DNA of 64,000 bases from Whalleya microplaca. Taxonomy: Eukaryota; Ascomycota; Sordariomycetes; Xylariales; Xylariaceae. The stretch lies in NCBI GenBank assembly GCA_022497155.1, contig MU385712.1, positions 247,765 to 311,764 on the forward strand, in the 5' to 3' direction. A program made the translations under genes and the position numbers. A model generated the notes under the pieces. That model was given only the letters and a program-made list of their open reading frames with translations. It did not search any database and was not told the DNA's origin. This document shows, one piece after another, positions 36,010-46,964 of this stretch (the stretch's first letter is position 1; each line of letters starts with the position of its first letter).

Positions 36010-38621
36010 TCACCAAAACGGTGGCACTTGCATAGTCTCATCACTGAGCATCCAACTCATGGGGTCCGCAGTGCCTGGATTTAGCAAAACGTCCGACATC
36101 TAATGTACCTGTGAGTAAATGGGAAATGTAAGGATAGCTTTCTACTCACCATGAAATCCCAGTTTTCTAAAGCCTCCGGCGACGTGCTTAGAGACAGTTG
36201 ATGAAGCTCGTCTGCAGTTCCTTCAGCCTGGTACTTGGATGCCATATCTTCAAGAATCGGCAAGCATCTTTGTTCAACCTTTTCTGCAGTTTTAATTATC
36301 AATTGTGGGAACTGGTCTTTACCAAGGCCTCGCATGAGCCCTTTGATGTGCGCGTCAAGCACAGACGTAAGCAGGTACCCTTTGACGCTAGTCTCGCCGG
36401 CCTCTATCCATTGCAAGTTCAGAGCCTTCGCCTCCTCTAATACTGAAAGCAGGTCTGGCCGTAAAGGGATAGGGCCTAGACCTTCATCCTCTTGCAATTG
36501 TGCTCGAAGCTCTACAGCAATGATAACTACAGCCTGTATGGCAACGCTTCGAAGATACCCACAACCGCAGACTGTAAGCTGCGCCGTCTTCTCTTTATCC
36601 AATACAGGATTACTTCTGCAGGACTGAGAAACCATGAGTGAGGATGAAGGATAAGCTGCACACCAGATCCTAAGTGAAGCCTCAACCACTACCTTCCTAG
36701 AGTAGGCATAAGCTGTTTCGTGTAATGCTGGACCGAAAAATGGAATGTGGAGGGATGAGAAATATCGATGCATTATGAAATGCACCATACGCAATTCAAA
36801 TCGGGACGGCGAAGGTCCTGCGCTCGAGGTGAATTCCTGAAGGAATTTGCATAGTATTTTATATGATTCTCTCAGTTCCGCATCCAGTCGAAGCGTTTCC
36901 TCGTATGTACCGTGAGAGCCGAGGTCATTGAGAAATTTGGTGACCATAAGACGGAGCGGGAAAGTCTCACGGAGAGCTATTGCGATAGATACTTGCGTGA
37001 AGGCATTCTTCGGCTTAGGCACAGGATCCTCTGCGACAAGCTGATCATCGTCGAAATTTCCGGGAGGTTCAGTATCAAAGTCATCAAGAGAAAGGAGTGG
37101 AGGGCCCCCGCAAATCAAGCTCGACTGCAAAGTGACCTCTAGAATAGTATTCCATAGCCTCCGACGCATCTCAGAAGCTGGCGTTGTTCTCGTGGGTAGG
37201 TGCTTAGGATCCCGATGTAATCCCATGTAAACTGCCTTTCTAAGGAGTGACCCGGCCGAAATCCATATCGAATCCCCACCAATGTCAACTGTTTCTCGAG
37301 CAAATAAAAGCAGGATTTCCGTTTGTAGAGATTGAATATCTAGTCGTGGCTTGAAGTTTGGCTCTGAAATCCAAGTCTGAGCTTCATATACCCATCGAAT
37401 GGCTAAAGTACGTAAAGAGAATTGCTCGTCGTACGCTGTAGCGCCAATGGCTAGGATCAGCTTGAGCTGTACCAGAAATGCCGCATCCGAGTTGCTACCG
37501 GATACCCAGAGCGCCTCATACATCTTTTTAAAAGTAGGGATATGCAGGATCCGATAGACAGTTTCAGTGGTCCGAAGGTAACAGTCGACAAGTTCGTCAG
37601 CAACGTCCTTTGTGGGCAAATCAGTCTTTGGCGGCGAGGGCCACGGAGGCGTCCTCCCGGATTTAATAACTCTTGCCAAAGATTTACACCTTTGTATGCT
37701 ATTAGCATTAACCCCTGAAAAGTCTTCTCTCAAATGTGGCTCAATGTATTCGCAGATGTCTTGTATCTGCTTACTGGTAAGCCGACCATTTCCCAAAATC
37801 AAGACATAGTTGATGGACTCACTAATGAAACTATATTCATCCAATGAGTCTGGCCAAAAAGACGTGTCTTATGCGTAACGCTACGCGCAATAGCCTGAGG
37901 CTGGTCTTCTAAGTTGCCCTCATGATGGATGAAGAGAATCCCACCTAGATGCGAAGTTGTTGTTTCTACATTAGAACCTGGAGTTGAAAAGTGGGACCGT
38001 ACAGGTCTGGGAACTGCCTTAGGAACATCCTCTTCAAGTTGTTTAGCTTTGCCTTGTATTGCCTCAGCATCTCTAGGCGATGGTTGGGTGGCAACAGATG
38101 AGACATTCGTGGGACCTGCCACAAGTGAGCTTGGAGGATGGCTTGAGACCGTCGACCTTGCGCTTGTGCTGGAAGCCCTGTTAACAGTCATTGAGTCTCC
38201 ATGTCTTTGGCCCGGCCCTAACCTGGAGGATTGGTCCTGGCGTTGATGTTGCCGTGGGGGTTGAGCAGAGGAATCATCGTAGACACAAGTCTGGTGTCTG
38301 GATCGTATGCAGTTACTGCATGGGAGTTCTCGGTTACATCGTACTACCGCACCGGAAAATCAGTATTTACTATTTCTAGATAGCTTGGCGAGGAACAATC
38401 GCGAGTTCTTAGAACTAAGGAGTCTTTAATTCTCGAGTAGGTATACCCTAAAAGAGAATTTTTGCTCCTGGAACAGGTCAATGACTCTGATTACTACTTA
38501 CTCTTGCGTTTCCTACAGGAAGAGCATGAACTATATTCGCTCAATAGTTAGCCAGAAAACGCAATTCGCGGGTTTTGACTTACACAACTGGCCTTCTGCG
38601 CCGACGTTCGGACTCGGTCAT
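36010..38621 (-). CDS. Zn2Cys6 transcription factor with fungal-specific TF domain
   Basis: Nuclear DNA-binding regulator, 764 aa. Five exons: 38621-38584, 38530-38502, 38343-37823, 37766-36150, 36099-36010 (2295 nt). The zinc cluster is split over the first three exons and rejoins perfectly as Cys15, Cys18, Cys25, Cys31, Cys34 and Cys42 with R-K-R-K-I-R between. A Pro/Ser-rich linker leads to F-G-Q-T-H-W-M-N and then the middle homology region (V-D-C-Y-L-R-T-T-E-T-V-Y-R-I-L-H-I-P-T-F). The last exon ends M-Q-V-P-P-F-W. The introns at 37767-37822 and 36100-36149 are needed to avoid early stops. It is divergent from the FAD monooxygenase and convergent with the sulfotransferase-like gene, which makes it the natural candidate pathway regulator for this block (inference). 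Confidence 0.92.
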
Positions 38622-39254
38622 GGTTAATCCACACTTGGTTATTTAAGAATTGATTACAATATTCATATAATGCTTCAAAATATCCTATTCCGGTAGTACT
38701 TTATCTTGTGCAAACTAGGATAATAAGCTATTGTGCTGCCATGTTAAGAGAAGAGATAATTTTCAAACCAGGCATTTCTTCATACGGTCTTATTTTGTCC
38801 GCAATTTACCGAGTAAGCCGAACCCGAGTCCGAGCCCGCTCCACAACATTTATCTCCGTTTTCGCCCATTTCCGTCAGCACAGTGGAACATACTTACACT
38901 CTAGCACATTTTGGTAATACGGCAACCGTGGCAATAAGGCAGGAACTTTTGCACCAAGGTAAGAGATATAGTTGATCATTGCAGTGCCGCAGAATTCGAC
39001 GGTCATAATCACTTGACTTTAGACTAGTACCAAAACTAGTAACGGTAACCCCATCTAGGTGGCATTTGTCCTATGACAAGTTCACACAACTCAACTCGAA
39101 GATTGGCGTTCTAAGGGCCTGCTTACCATAAGCTATATGACGACGAAGGCTGTCTTACTCAATGTGCTCGATATTTTAACACATTTTCACAACTTAAGCC
39201 CCTGGCTGTAACATCTCCTTTCTTGATCTGACGAAATCAATCACTGTTCAAATC
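38622..39254. other. Divergent promoter region, regulator / monooxygenase
   Basis: 633 bases shared by the divergent Zn2Cys6 regulator and FAD monooxygenase genes. No conserved operator was identified by eye, but this is where autoregulatory CGG-type sites would be sought. Confidence 0.5.
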
Positions 39255-40445
39255 ATGGCACAAGTGACCACATCCGATCCGCCCATCCTGATCATCGGTG
39301 CCGGCATCGCCGGTCTCACGCTAGCGCAAGGATTGCGCCTGCGTTCAATCCCGTTCCGCCTCTTTGAGCGCTATCCTCGGTCGCATAGTGCGCAGGGCCA
39401 TCGTTTTCGTATCTCTAAAGATGGCCAAGTGGCCGTCAATAGCGTTCTCTCTCCTAAACTCCGAAGCCTACTTAGAAGCACTGCGGCCGAGAAACATCGC
39501 TTTGAGCCGCGATACGTAGATGCTAAGAAGCTCGACTTTGCAAAGCCAACGCCGGGGGACCCGGGGACAATGCCCGTGGACAGAACATGGATCCGTATGC
39601 TGACCGCGCTGGACATTAACGATGCCATTGAGTACGAGAAGGAATTCGAGTCTTATGAGATTATTGACGGGCGAGTTCAAGTCAAATTTACGGATGGCTC
39701 GGTGGTGCACGGACAGCTACTTGTCGGTGCAGACGGCATCAAGAGCCGCGTGCGTAGACAACTTCAACCAGATCGCAAACTGCTTGATCTGGAGCGCTGG
39801 ATTATGTGGGGTCGAACTCCATTTACGGAACACTTGAAGAAAATCATGCCACAAGAATTGATGAGCTGGTGTATGTATGTGGATAAAGAGGCCAATGTTC
39901 AGGCTATCGTTGAGCCAATGATTTGGTCAAAAAGCGCCCGGCAAGAGTCGAAAACCTGGTTGCCTGACTTTCCAGACTACTTTTACTGGGTTGTTTGTAC
40001 AGCACCTTTCCAACACTGGGAACTCTTGCCGAAGACAGCGGAGGAGAAAGGCGTCTTTCTAGAGAGAGTGACGGAGACTTGGCACCCTTCTCTGAAGCTC
40101 TTGTTTGATTTAGCTGCGCATGATTTATCCGCTTGCGTACCTGTATTGTCAAGCAAACCAGACATAGAACTTAGCACATCTGGTCAGACTGGACTAGTTA
40201 CACTCGTCGGAGATGCAGCACACTCAATGAGTCCCATGGGTGGTGCCGGTGGTGATACAGCTATTCAAAATGCGGCAGATCTGGCACACACAATCTCTGA
40301 AGGAGGCATTACAGAAGGCGGTATTGCCGACTTCGAGAAAAGGATGAAAGTAAGGGCAAGAGAGAAGATTGAGCACTCTTTCAGGGGTGGACAGAAATTC
40401 TGGCGGGGGAAAGAGTGGACTGAGTATAGTGAAGTTGGTGCCTGA
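39255..40445 (+). CDS. FAD-dependent monooxygenase
   Basis: Group A flavoprotein hydroxylase-like enzyme of 396 aa, single exon. The N-terminal dinucleotide-binding motif is I-I-G-A-G-I-A-G-L (13-21), ending the first strand-turn-helix with F-E-R-Y. A mid-protein D-G motif lies in L-L-V-G-A-D-G-I-K-S-R-V-R. The second FAD motif, V-G-D-A-A-H-S-M-S-P-M-G-G-A-G-G, lies near residue 318. These are the three signatures of PHBH-like monooxygenases. It has no membrane segment or signal sequence, so it should be cytosolic. Substrate unknown. Its position, divergent from a Zn2Cys6 regulator and 6 kb from the borosin gene, makes tailoring of a metabolite plausible but unproven. Confidence 0.93.
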   Translation: MAQVTTSDPPILIIGAGIAGLTLAQGLRLRSIPFRLFERYPRSHSAQGHRFRISKDGQVAVNSVLSPKLRSLLRSTAAEKHRFEPRYVDAKKLDFAKPTPGDPGTMPVDRTWIRMLTALDINDAIEYEKEFESYEIIDGRVQVKFTDGSVVHGQLLVGADGIKSRVRRQLQPDRKLLDLERWIMWGRTPFTEHLKKIMPQELMSWCMYVDKEANVQAIVEPMIWSKSARQESKTWLPDFPDYFYWVVCTAPFQHWELLPKTAEEKGVFLERVTETWHPSLKLLFDLAAHDLSACVPVLSSKPDIELSTSGQTGLVTLVGDAAHSMSPMGGAGGDTAIQNAADLAHTISEGGITEGGIADFEKRMKVRAREKIEHSFRGGQKFWRGKEWTEYSEVGA

Positions 40446-40702
40446 TGCAATGTTATCGATCCGCTAATGACATACGGATTCTCTCACGAGCAGGTATATA
40501 TATCGTAGATACAAAATAGGATTTAAGTATCATATAAACGAATATGATTGATAATGAAGATATAATTGAGCGTCGTCCTCGCCCATAACTTCCCATAAAC
40601 CCTATTATTTTCACCAGGCATCGTCTAGCCGTTTACCAGAGGGTCAGACCCTCCACACTCTAACGTTGAAGAAGTTACTTTTGAGAACTCATGTCCTCAT
40701 GC
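40446..40702. other. Short convergent spacer
   Basis: Spacer between convergent FAD monooxygenase and 7TM genes; nothing notable seen. Confidence 0.6.
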
Positions 40703-42318
40703 TTACTGACTTCTATAACTATCATCTGTATAACTAGGTTGCATGGTCTTCAGATGGAGGTGGTAGCTAAAATCCGCAGAAGTTAGGCCATTGAAAGAGG
40801 GCAAGGTAGCGTCCCCATGCCCTGAGCTCTGAGCCTCTGAGCTGTAGAGGTTCCGGATGAACTTACGCATCCCCGTGAAGCTTGTACTCTGCACTGACGG
40901 AACATGTGGAGTTATTGTGTCGTTTGGTGCCAGATTAGAAGTGCTTTCACCTGAACCGTGGCGGCGGGCGCGCCGTTCACTGACCCATGAGCTCAAGGAG
41001 TTACCGAAATGCGTGAGGCGGCCCACAAACAAGACGAAAACTACTGGCATAGATTGACACATGAGTCCGACGTTGATCTCGATAATGCTGTTGTATCCAG
41101 TCTCAGTATTGTGTTTTGCCAATGCCATGGCCAAGCCCTGGTATCTCTCTGGACCCATGCAAAGAATGGATTAGGTACTTACCATGTGGCATACACAGGA
41201 ACTATGGTCCATGAGAAATCTTCTGGGTCGAAAACCCGTTTGTCGGAGCGAATAATTAGGTTTGTTAAACCGGCGCCGCAAGCCCTGTGTAAGCAGGTCA
41301 GGCACAGAATACCCTTCAAGAGTATGCTTCGGACCCACAGTAGACCAGTGAGGAAGATGAGGCTTATCCCGATTTTCCTCTTTCGAGAAAGACACAAACT
41401 AGGCACTTGATGCATCGGGATGAACAGAATGTAAAAGTCCGTGACAACACTAAAATAAGCGCCAGCTGTGATGAGATTCGGGGCGATACTCCCACAACGC
41501 GCCAACATGGCGGAACCCAGCCAACCACCTTGTTCATTTGGCCAGGGGGAACAGGCTACCAGGTTGATTATCACGAAGATCACGCAGAATGTAATCACCA
41601 CGGCCATTCCAATCCAGATCATGACTCTGACATGGGTGACAGGATGAAATAGGCGAAGGTAGAAGACAAATAATGCCACCTTGATCAAGGTGTTGCAAAT
41701 TTGAAGCAGAACTGAGTCTGCAAGGGAGGCCTAGATGTAGGTTAGACTGATAAAATGTCCTGAGTTGTCTGGGACGGAAATCGCACCTTTTGGTAGAATA
41801 TGAAATGGGAGAGCGAAACGTCCCAAAGATGAATCCCTAAAATACCACCGCCGGGTTTAAATAGAACTGTGGAATCAGTGTCTTAGCATCGGCCAATGCA
41901 ATCCCGAGGTACTATTTGGAACTCACGTTTAAGAACAAGACCAGAATAGGAAAGGGTACATATCTGAATCATCTCCTGTGTTAGTGCCATTGTGATGTTT
42001 ATGCAGCTGCTGCAAGTTGTTTATTCAGATTAGAAATTATCTGACCGTTGCCATAATGCAGAGCCCTGGGCATAGTGAGCACATTAGGAATTGATAGCAC
42101 GAAAGGTAGGTAGAGGGCTTACAGTCGTCTGCACCAAAGGAATGGGTTATCTTGAGACGAGAATATATCCGAAATGACACGAGTAGGACCACTAGGGCAA
42201 AGTTCACGGCTATGACAATAACTAACTGGTAAGACCTCGATACGGGGTCGATGAAGTTAGATGTCTCGCCTGGCGGCGGCGGTATTACTGGCGTGGTATC
42301 TAGATATCCCGGGTCCAT
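40703..42318 (-). CDS. Rhodopsin-like fungal seven-transmembrane protein
   Basis: Integral membrane protein of the large fungal family often labelled rhodopsin domain/SatJ-like, with no retinal-binding evidence. The model has six exons: 42318-42123, 42065-42046, 41963-41927, 41866-41787, 41730-41183, 41087-40703 (1266 nt, 421 aa). Family landmarks: F-G-A-D-D-W-L after the first helix, I-H-L-W-D-V, C-N-T-L-I-K-V-A-L-F-V-F-Y-L-R, W-T-I-V-P-V-Y-A-T-C-I-I-E-I-N-V-G-L-M-C. A long, hydrophilic, Ser-rich C-terminal tail follows. The start of the third exon is ambiguous: the acceptor at 41976-41977 would add four residues in frame. Function unknown; members occur near secondary-metabolite genes. Confidence 0.84.
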
Positions 42319-43066
42319 GTTGCGTATATCTTTGCGATGGCGACCTCTAGGCTAAAATGAAGTGTTGCAAAACCAAGAATGAAGCGAGGGTTGGTAAGTT
42401 GAGTGTATGTGCACCTGGGGAAACGCAATACTAATGTTCATGAACTCCCCGAGTCTCCCTGTGGCCGGCCAACTTGCTTTTGGAGTCGCACAGGCAAGGA
42501 TCGTAATTGCTGAAACTCTGATCTTGACCCCTTGATTTTCCGTGAGATGCCTGTTGATTGTACCGCCCTGGGCACTCCAAGACTTCTGTCGGGTGTAATG
42601 TTACCCAATCAGTCCCTAATGATGAATTGTCCAACTGGATGGAACAGTACGCCAGTTTGCTACCAATTCCCACACTTACATGTTGGTGAACTTCCACTTC
42701 CTTACCTCTAGTTGCTCTCAATGTCTCCCTTCTTTTCTCTCTCCTCTACTCATCTACCTCCGCTGTTGTGTGTGAAAGTATAGGGATATCTTGAAATATT
42801 GCATGGCTGAAAATTGTTTGGGCCGCCCCCTTTAGTCATACAGGCTTTATTAGTGGAGGTTAGCTGAATAGCAGCACCCACAGCACTTCACGTGTAATCA
42901 ATAACAGCAGTCACTTTCAAACACAGATATATCTTTGTCTAGGGGAACACAAGCCCGATTACTACTTTTCTCTACATACAGTCTAAAACTCCTGGTGACT
43001 AGTGGTATGCTTCTCTCTCTCGTCATATTGCACATACACCTATTTGTTACCATCACGCCCAAACTA
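42319..43066. other. Intergenic spacer
   Basis: Promoter side of the 7TM gene and 3' side of the SDR gene (both minus strand). Short open frames only. CT-rich runs at about 42726-42755. Confidence 0.55.
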
Positions 43067-43972
43067 CTACCATGCACCAACAACCCCCGCAATGGGAATG
43101 TCGATTCCCGTGGTATAAGTGGCGGTGTCGCTTAGTAAGTATGCATAGGCGCCGCCCAACTCCTGTGGCAGGGCTAACCGCGGCATTCCACCATAATACT
43201 TCATCTTAGTATCCCAGTCGGGACTAGTCTCCACGTAGTACGTTAATACCGTCTTTACGAAACCGGGCGAGATACTGTTCACCCGGATGCCATATTGCGA
43301 CCACTCCATCGCCAGGGTATGTGTCATATTCCGTATCGCGGCCTTTGTACCTCCGTACGGGGCCGACGGCGCAGCACGGTTTGGTCGATAAGAAGTCATA
43401 GAAGCCGTAAAGACAATAGAGCCCTTAGTCTTCAATTCGATGAACTTGCAGGCTGCAGCGGTAGCACAGATCCACGAGCCGGTCACGTTAAGCTTATATA
43501 GTTTTTCGAACTGCTCTATTGTGAAGTCTAACGCTGGCTGATGTTTAGTGGCGCCGGCGTTGGCGATCATACCATCAAAGCGGCCTTTGGTCTCGACGAC
43601 CTTTTCTAGGGCATATTTGACGCTCTCCTCGTCTGTTACGTCGGTGTGGATATACTCAAAGCGGCCCGGGTGGCGCTTCGCTAGGGAGGCGAAGTCGTCT
43701 CCCGGCTGCGAGATGTCCAAAGAGTAAACACAACTAGCTGAATTTGCTAGGCATACTTCCGCTATCCCTAGACCAATGCCTTGATTTGCCCCTGTAACTG
43801 TGACATTAATTAGAATAAACTTCAAGACTTCCAGTAGTTGACATCGCTCACTTGTAATCACCTTGCCCTCTAATGTTATCTGCCAGTTGTGGCCTGCTTG
43901 TGGGAGGGTGCTCGGATAGTTGTCCACTGTAGCATCATGGCTTTGGGCTTGTTCTTCTACTCTCAGTGTCAT
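43067..43972 (-). CDS. Short-chain dehydrogenase (polyol/ketose reductase-like)
   Basis: NAD(P)-dependent classical SDR. The frame is open throughout, but 43798-43851 (54 bases, GTGAGC...TTCTAAT...CACAG) has intron signals, length divisible by three, and interrupts the nucleotide-binding motif. Removing it gives exons 43972-43852 and 43797-43067 (283 aa) and restores K-V-I-T-I-T-G-A-N-Q-G-I-G. Further motifs: I-A-N-A-G, catalytic Ser in F-T-A-S-M, Y-G-G-T-K, and S-P-G-F-V-K-T. Overall it resembles L-xylulose reductase or mannitol 2-dehydrogenase-type SDRs. It is divergent from an MFS transporter gene and close to a Zn2Cys6 regulator and a ketose-bisphosphate aldolase, which suggests sugar or polyol catabolism (inference). 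Confidence 0.92.
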   Translation of the reverse strand: MTLRVEEQAQSHDATVDNYPSTLPQAGHNWQITLEGKVITSERCQLLEVLKFILINVTVTGANQGIGLGIAEVCLANSASCVYSLDISQPGDDFASLAKRHPGRFEYIHTDVTDEESVKYALEKVVETKGRFDGMIANAGATKHQPALDFTIEQFEKLYKLNVTGSWICATAAACKFIELKTKGSIVFTASMTSYRPNRAAPSAPYGGTKAAIRNMTHTLAMEWSQYGIRVNSISPGFVKTVLTYYVETSPDWDTKMKYYGGMPRLALPQELGGAYAYLLSDTATYTTGIDIPIAGVVGAW

Positions 43973-44685
43973 TTTAAGTATTATGTATGATGTTAAAAAG
44001 AGATGTATGGTTTTTCTAAAAGTTCCTATGGCATTCAGATGTCTATAGGTGAGTCAGGAAGAGAAGTGACGAAAGGAACATGTATCAATAGACTATTATA
44101 GTAAACTCTGAGGTTATAAATTCAACTTTGCTTAGGTAGTTCGCATAACGTTGCCCTTTTTCAGATGGGGTCTTCTTCAAGGGCCTTCGCAGTCATTGTG
44201 CATGCGGAGCTGCGCGACTCGGGGCGCTGTGGGGGTGATAGCCTCGAGACGCGGTCTAAATATCTCATTATCTGGACCTACAGGGTCACGCTAACTACGG
44301 AGTACTATTTAACCATCATCCGCTAGGACGATACTTGTTATGCACATATGTACAGAAACTGTGGGTATTCAGGTAGTATCCGCGGCGGGGGGTAATTCTG
44401 GGGTGCAGAAGGCTGATCGCATAATCTTGCTATTCCCCTTGGAATGCGGAGTGCCCCATGTGGAGGAAACGGGGCGTCTCATAGCTCAAGGACTTACGTT
44501 ATGGTCAAAAGCGTGTAAATTACCAAATCGTCTCTGTTGCTGGCTGTTGTATCATAGCGCCGAGGTAACATATAATACGTCAGTCTTGGATTATAAAATC
44601 GCTCGTAAAGTGTTCCCCGAGCGTTCATGTGAACCCTAGATACATACATTGAACAGATTCATTATCTTTACGGTCTCGACCAAAC
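43973..44685. other. Divergent promoter region, SDR / MFS
   Basis: 713 bases shared by the divergent SDR and MFS genes. It contains a GC-rich CCGCGG palindrome at 44380-44385 and several CGG triplets (44194-44255), the half-site type bound by Zn2Cys6 proteins. No defined operator is claimed. Confidence 0.45.
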
Positions 44686-46221
44686 ATGGATAAGCATAAA
44701 ACTAGTCTTGAGCACTGCGAATCAGGAGTCGAACCTATCGACCAAAAGCATCAAGATGGCCTGCCGAGCTCTTATGTTCCTGACACGGAGGAAGAGAGAA
44801 AACTCGTTCGAAAGATTGACCTCTTCCTTCTGCCTACAATCTTTCTAATGTATTTGCTGTCATATATGGATAGAACAAAGTGAGTGAACAATCCTACCTA
44901 TGCTTTGTGAAAGGGGGTCATCAATGATCATAGTTGATTAACCGTTAAGCAGTATTGGAAATGCCAAAATTGCAGGCATGTATGCCGACCTCGACCTCGA
45001 TTCTGAGCGATACTCCATTGCACTTGTTGTTTTCTTCGTCGGTTACGTAGTCTTCGAAGTCCCTTCAAAGTAGGATTCACCATTGAGACTCGAATCTAAC
45101 GTAACTAACGTTGGAGTAGCATGCTTCTCGCCCGAACTCGGCCGTCTGTGTTCCTTCCAACTATAATGTTTATCTGGGGCTGCATAACTATCGGCATGGG
45201 CTTTATACAAGACTACAAGACTCTCATTGGAATCCGAGCTCTAGTTGGAATCATGGAGGCAGGCTTTGCTCCCGGTGTTCTACTGGTCTTGTCGAGCTGG
45301 TACAAGAAATCCGAGCAAGCTAAGCGTTTTGGTATTTACATCTCTGCGGCTATCCTCTCTGGAGCATTTGGGGGCCTCCTTGGAGGTGCTATCACCGATG
45401 ATCTTGATGGTGTACACGGAATCAGTGGCTGGAGATGGCTTTTTATTGTGGAAGGAGCTGCGACGGCGGGATAGGCGATTTGTTCAGCCTTCATGTTGTT
45501 GGACTTCCCCGAAAATGTGAGCAGCAGGAAATTCTCGGCTCGAGAAAAAGAACTCGCTATCAAACGACTGCTTTCCGAGGAGGTTCATAACCAGACTGAA
45601 GACATGCCTCGACTTTCCCATCTCCAAGCACTGAAACAGGCTTTGACAAATTGGAGAGTGTGGCTTTTTGTCGTCGGCTACATGGCCATCGTCGGCTCCT
45701 CGACACTGTCTTATTTTTATCCAACACTGGTCAATGGTCTCGGATATACAGGAAACCTCGCACAGTACATGACAATTCCCATTTACGTTGTTGCTTTCAT
45801 CTGCACCGCGATCACGATATATTTCATGGACCGCCACCCCCAACTGAGAGGCCTTGTTCTGGGCTGCTGGATTACTGTGGCAATGGTTTGCTCCATTGTT
45901 ATTTGTGTTGTATACAACTTCCAAGGAAGGTATGCCCTTCTGGTAATTATGGCAAGTGGGCTTTGGGCCTCCAATGGCTTATCCTTGGCCTATGCATCGT
46001 CAACGTTTGGCGCAATGCCCAACGAGGTGCGTGGAATCAGCTTGGCCTTTGTCAACGCTATGGGGAATCTTGCTCAAATCTATGGAGCATACCTGTTTCC
46101 TTCAGAGGATTCTCCAAAGTATTTGAAGGGCTTTGGTGTGATAAGTGGTCTCTGCTTAACTGGTGTCATTTCTTATCTTGCTCTATATGTTTTGTTGAAG
46201 AGATGGCCTCTACGTGTTTAA
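44686..46221 (+). pseudogene. MFS transporter (Dal5/ACS-like) with one in-frame stop
   Basis: Anion:cation symporter family transporter, related to allantoate/organic-anion permeases, in the plasma membrane. Three exons, 44686-44879, 44953-45069 and 45120-46221, join in frame to a 470-codon gene. Family motifs: K-I-D-L-F-L-L-P, Y-L-L-S-Y-M-D-R-T-N-I-G-N-A-K-I-A-G-M, S-N-M-L-L-A-R-T-R-P-S and W-R-W-L-F-I-V-E-G. A single TAG at 45472-45474 interrupts the sixth-helix region, after E-G-A-A-T-A-G. The frame then continues unbroken for 249 codons with conserved motifs to a normal stop. Reading around the stop would require a 27-base intron, which is too short. TAG is used as a terminator elsewhere in this window. 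Either a very young pseudogene, a polymorphism, readthrough, or a sequence error. Confidence 0.85.
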
Positions 46222-46964
46222 GGGGCCATGTTGTTTTATCTTGGGATTTTACTTAGAAATGTGTTCAGGGCAGAACTGATTTCTTTTTCAAGATAAAATA
46301 TTCATGCTGCGGTGTTCCAAACACCGTTATTGCACGCGACTTTAAGTCCCAAGTAAGCATCTCTCAAAGCTGCTTGGGTGATCTGACATGTGACGGGTGT
46401 TACAACCTCAACCTGACTTTAAACCTACCTTTCTTCTGACTAGATGTGCCACTTCGAGCCAGATAACTCCCTTGGTCTTTGTCGATAAGGCCAGAGTGCG
46501 CGTTGGTCTTTGCTAAGGACTTCAATGCTCTAAGCACAGAGCGTGTTAGCTGCTGTAGGTATATGGAAAGCAGTGCTATCAAGACATGATGAATATGGTC
46601 TATCTGGTCAAGAGCTATAATATTGAACTAAATTCTCGTTATTATTCACTGGCGTGTCAATATAGACTCTCGGTGTATAGTGGTAGTCGTATGACAAGGC
46701 TCGTGTCGCGCTCGAACTGATCGCAAGACCTTGCTCGCATCCTTCATGTGGGGTCTCATTTGTTGGTGTAGGAGGATGAGGGGAAGTAGACTAACTGTTT
46801 CTGTTTTCTACCTTGTCGTACTTTATACGCTAGTCTCGTCTTGGGGTTCGCACGTCCGCTCTGTCTCGACTGTCGCGAATCGCGATACTCCCACTTTCTT
46901 GTTCCACCTCCTTCTCTACGAGTCTGACGCGCGAGATGCGTCTCGACGGCTCAGAGCCGAGGAC
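46222..46964. other. Intergenic spacer before regulator gene
   Basis: Holds the promoter of the Zn2Cys6 regulator. The regulator frame is open upstream to 46731, but that extension is hydrophobic and unlike a transcription factor. I treat it as leader. Confidence 0.5.

Noticed and set aside
45440..45474. 27-base intron that would remove the transporter TAG
   Set aside because: Far below the minimum size of the other introns in this window (about 49 bases) and it would delete conserved residues E-G-A-A-T.
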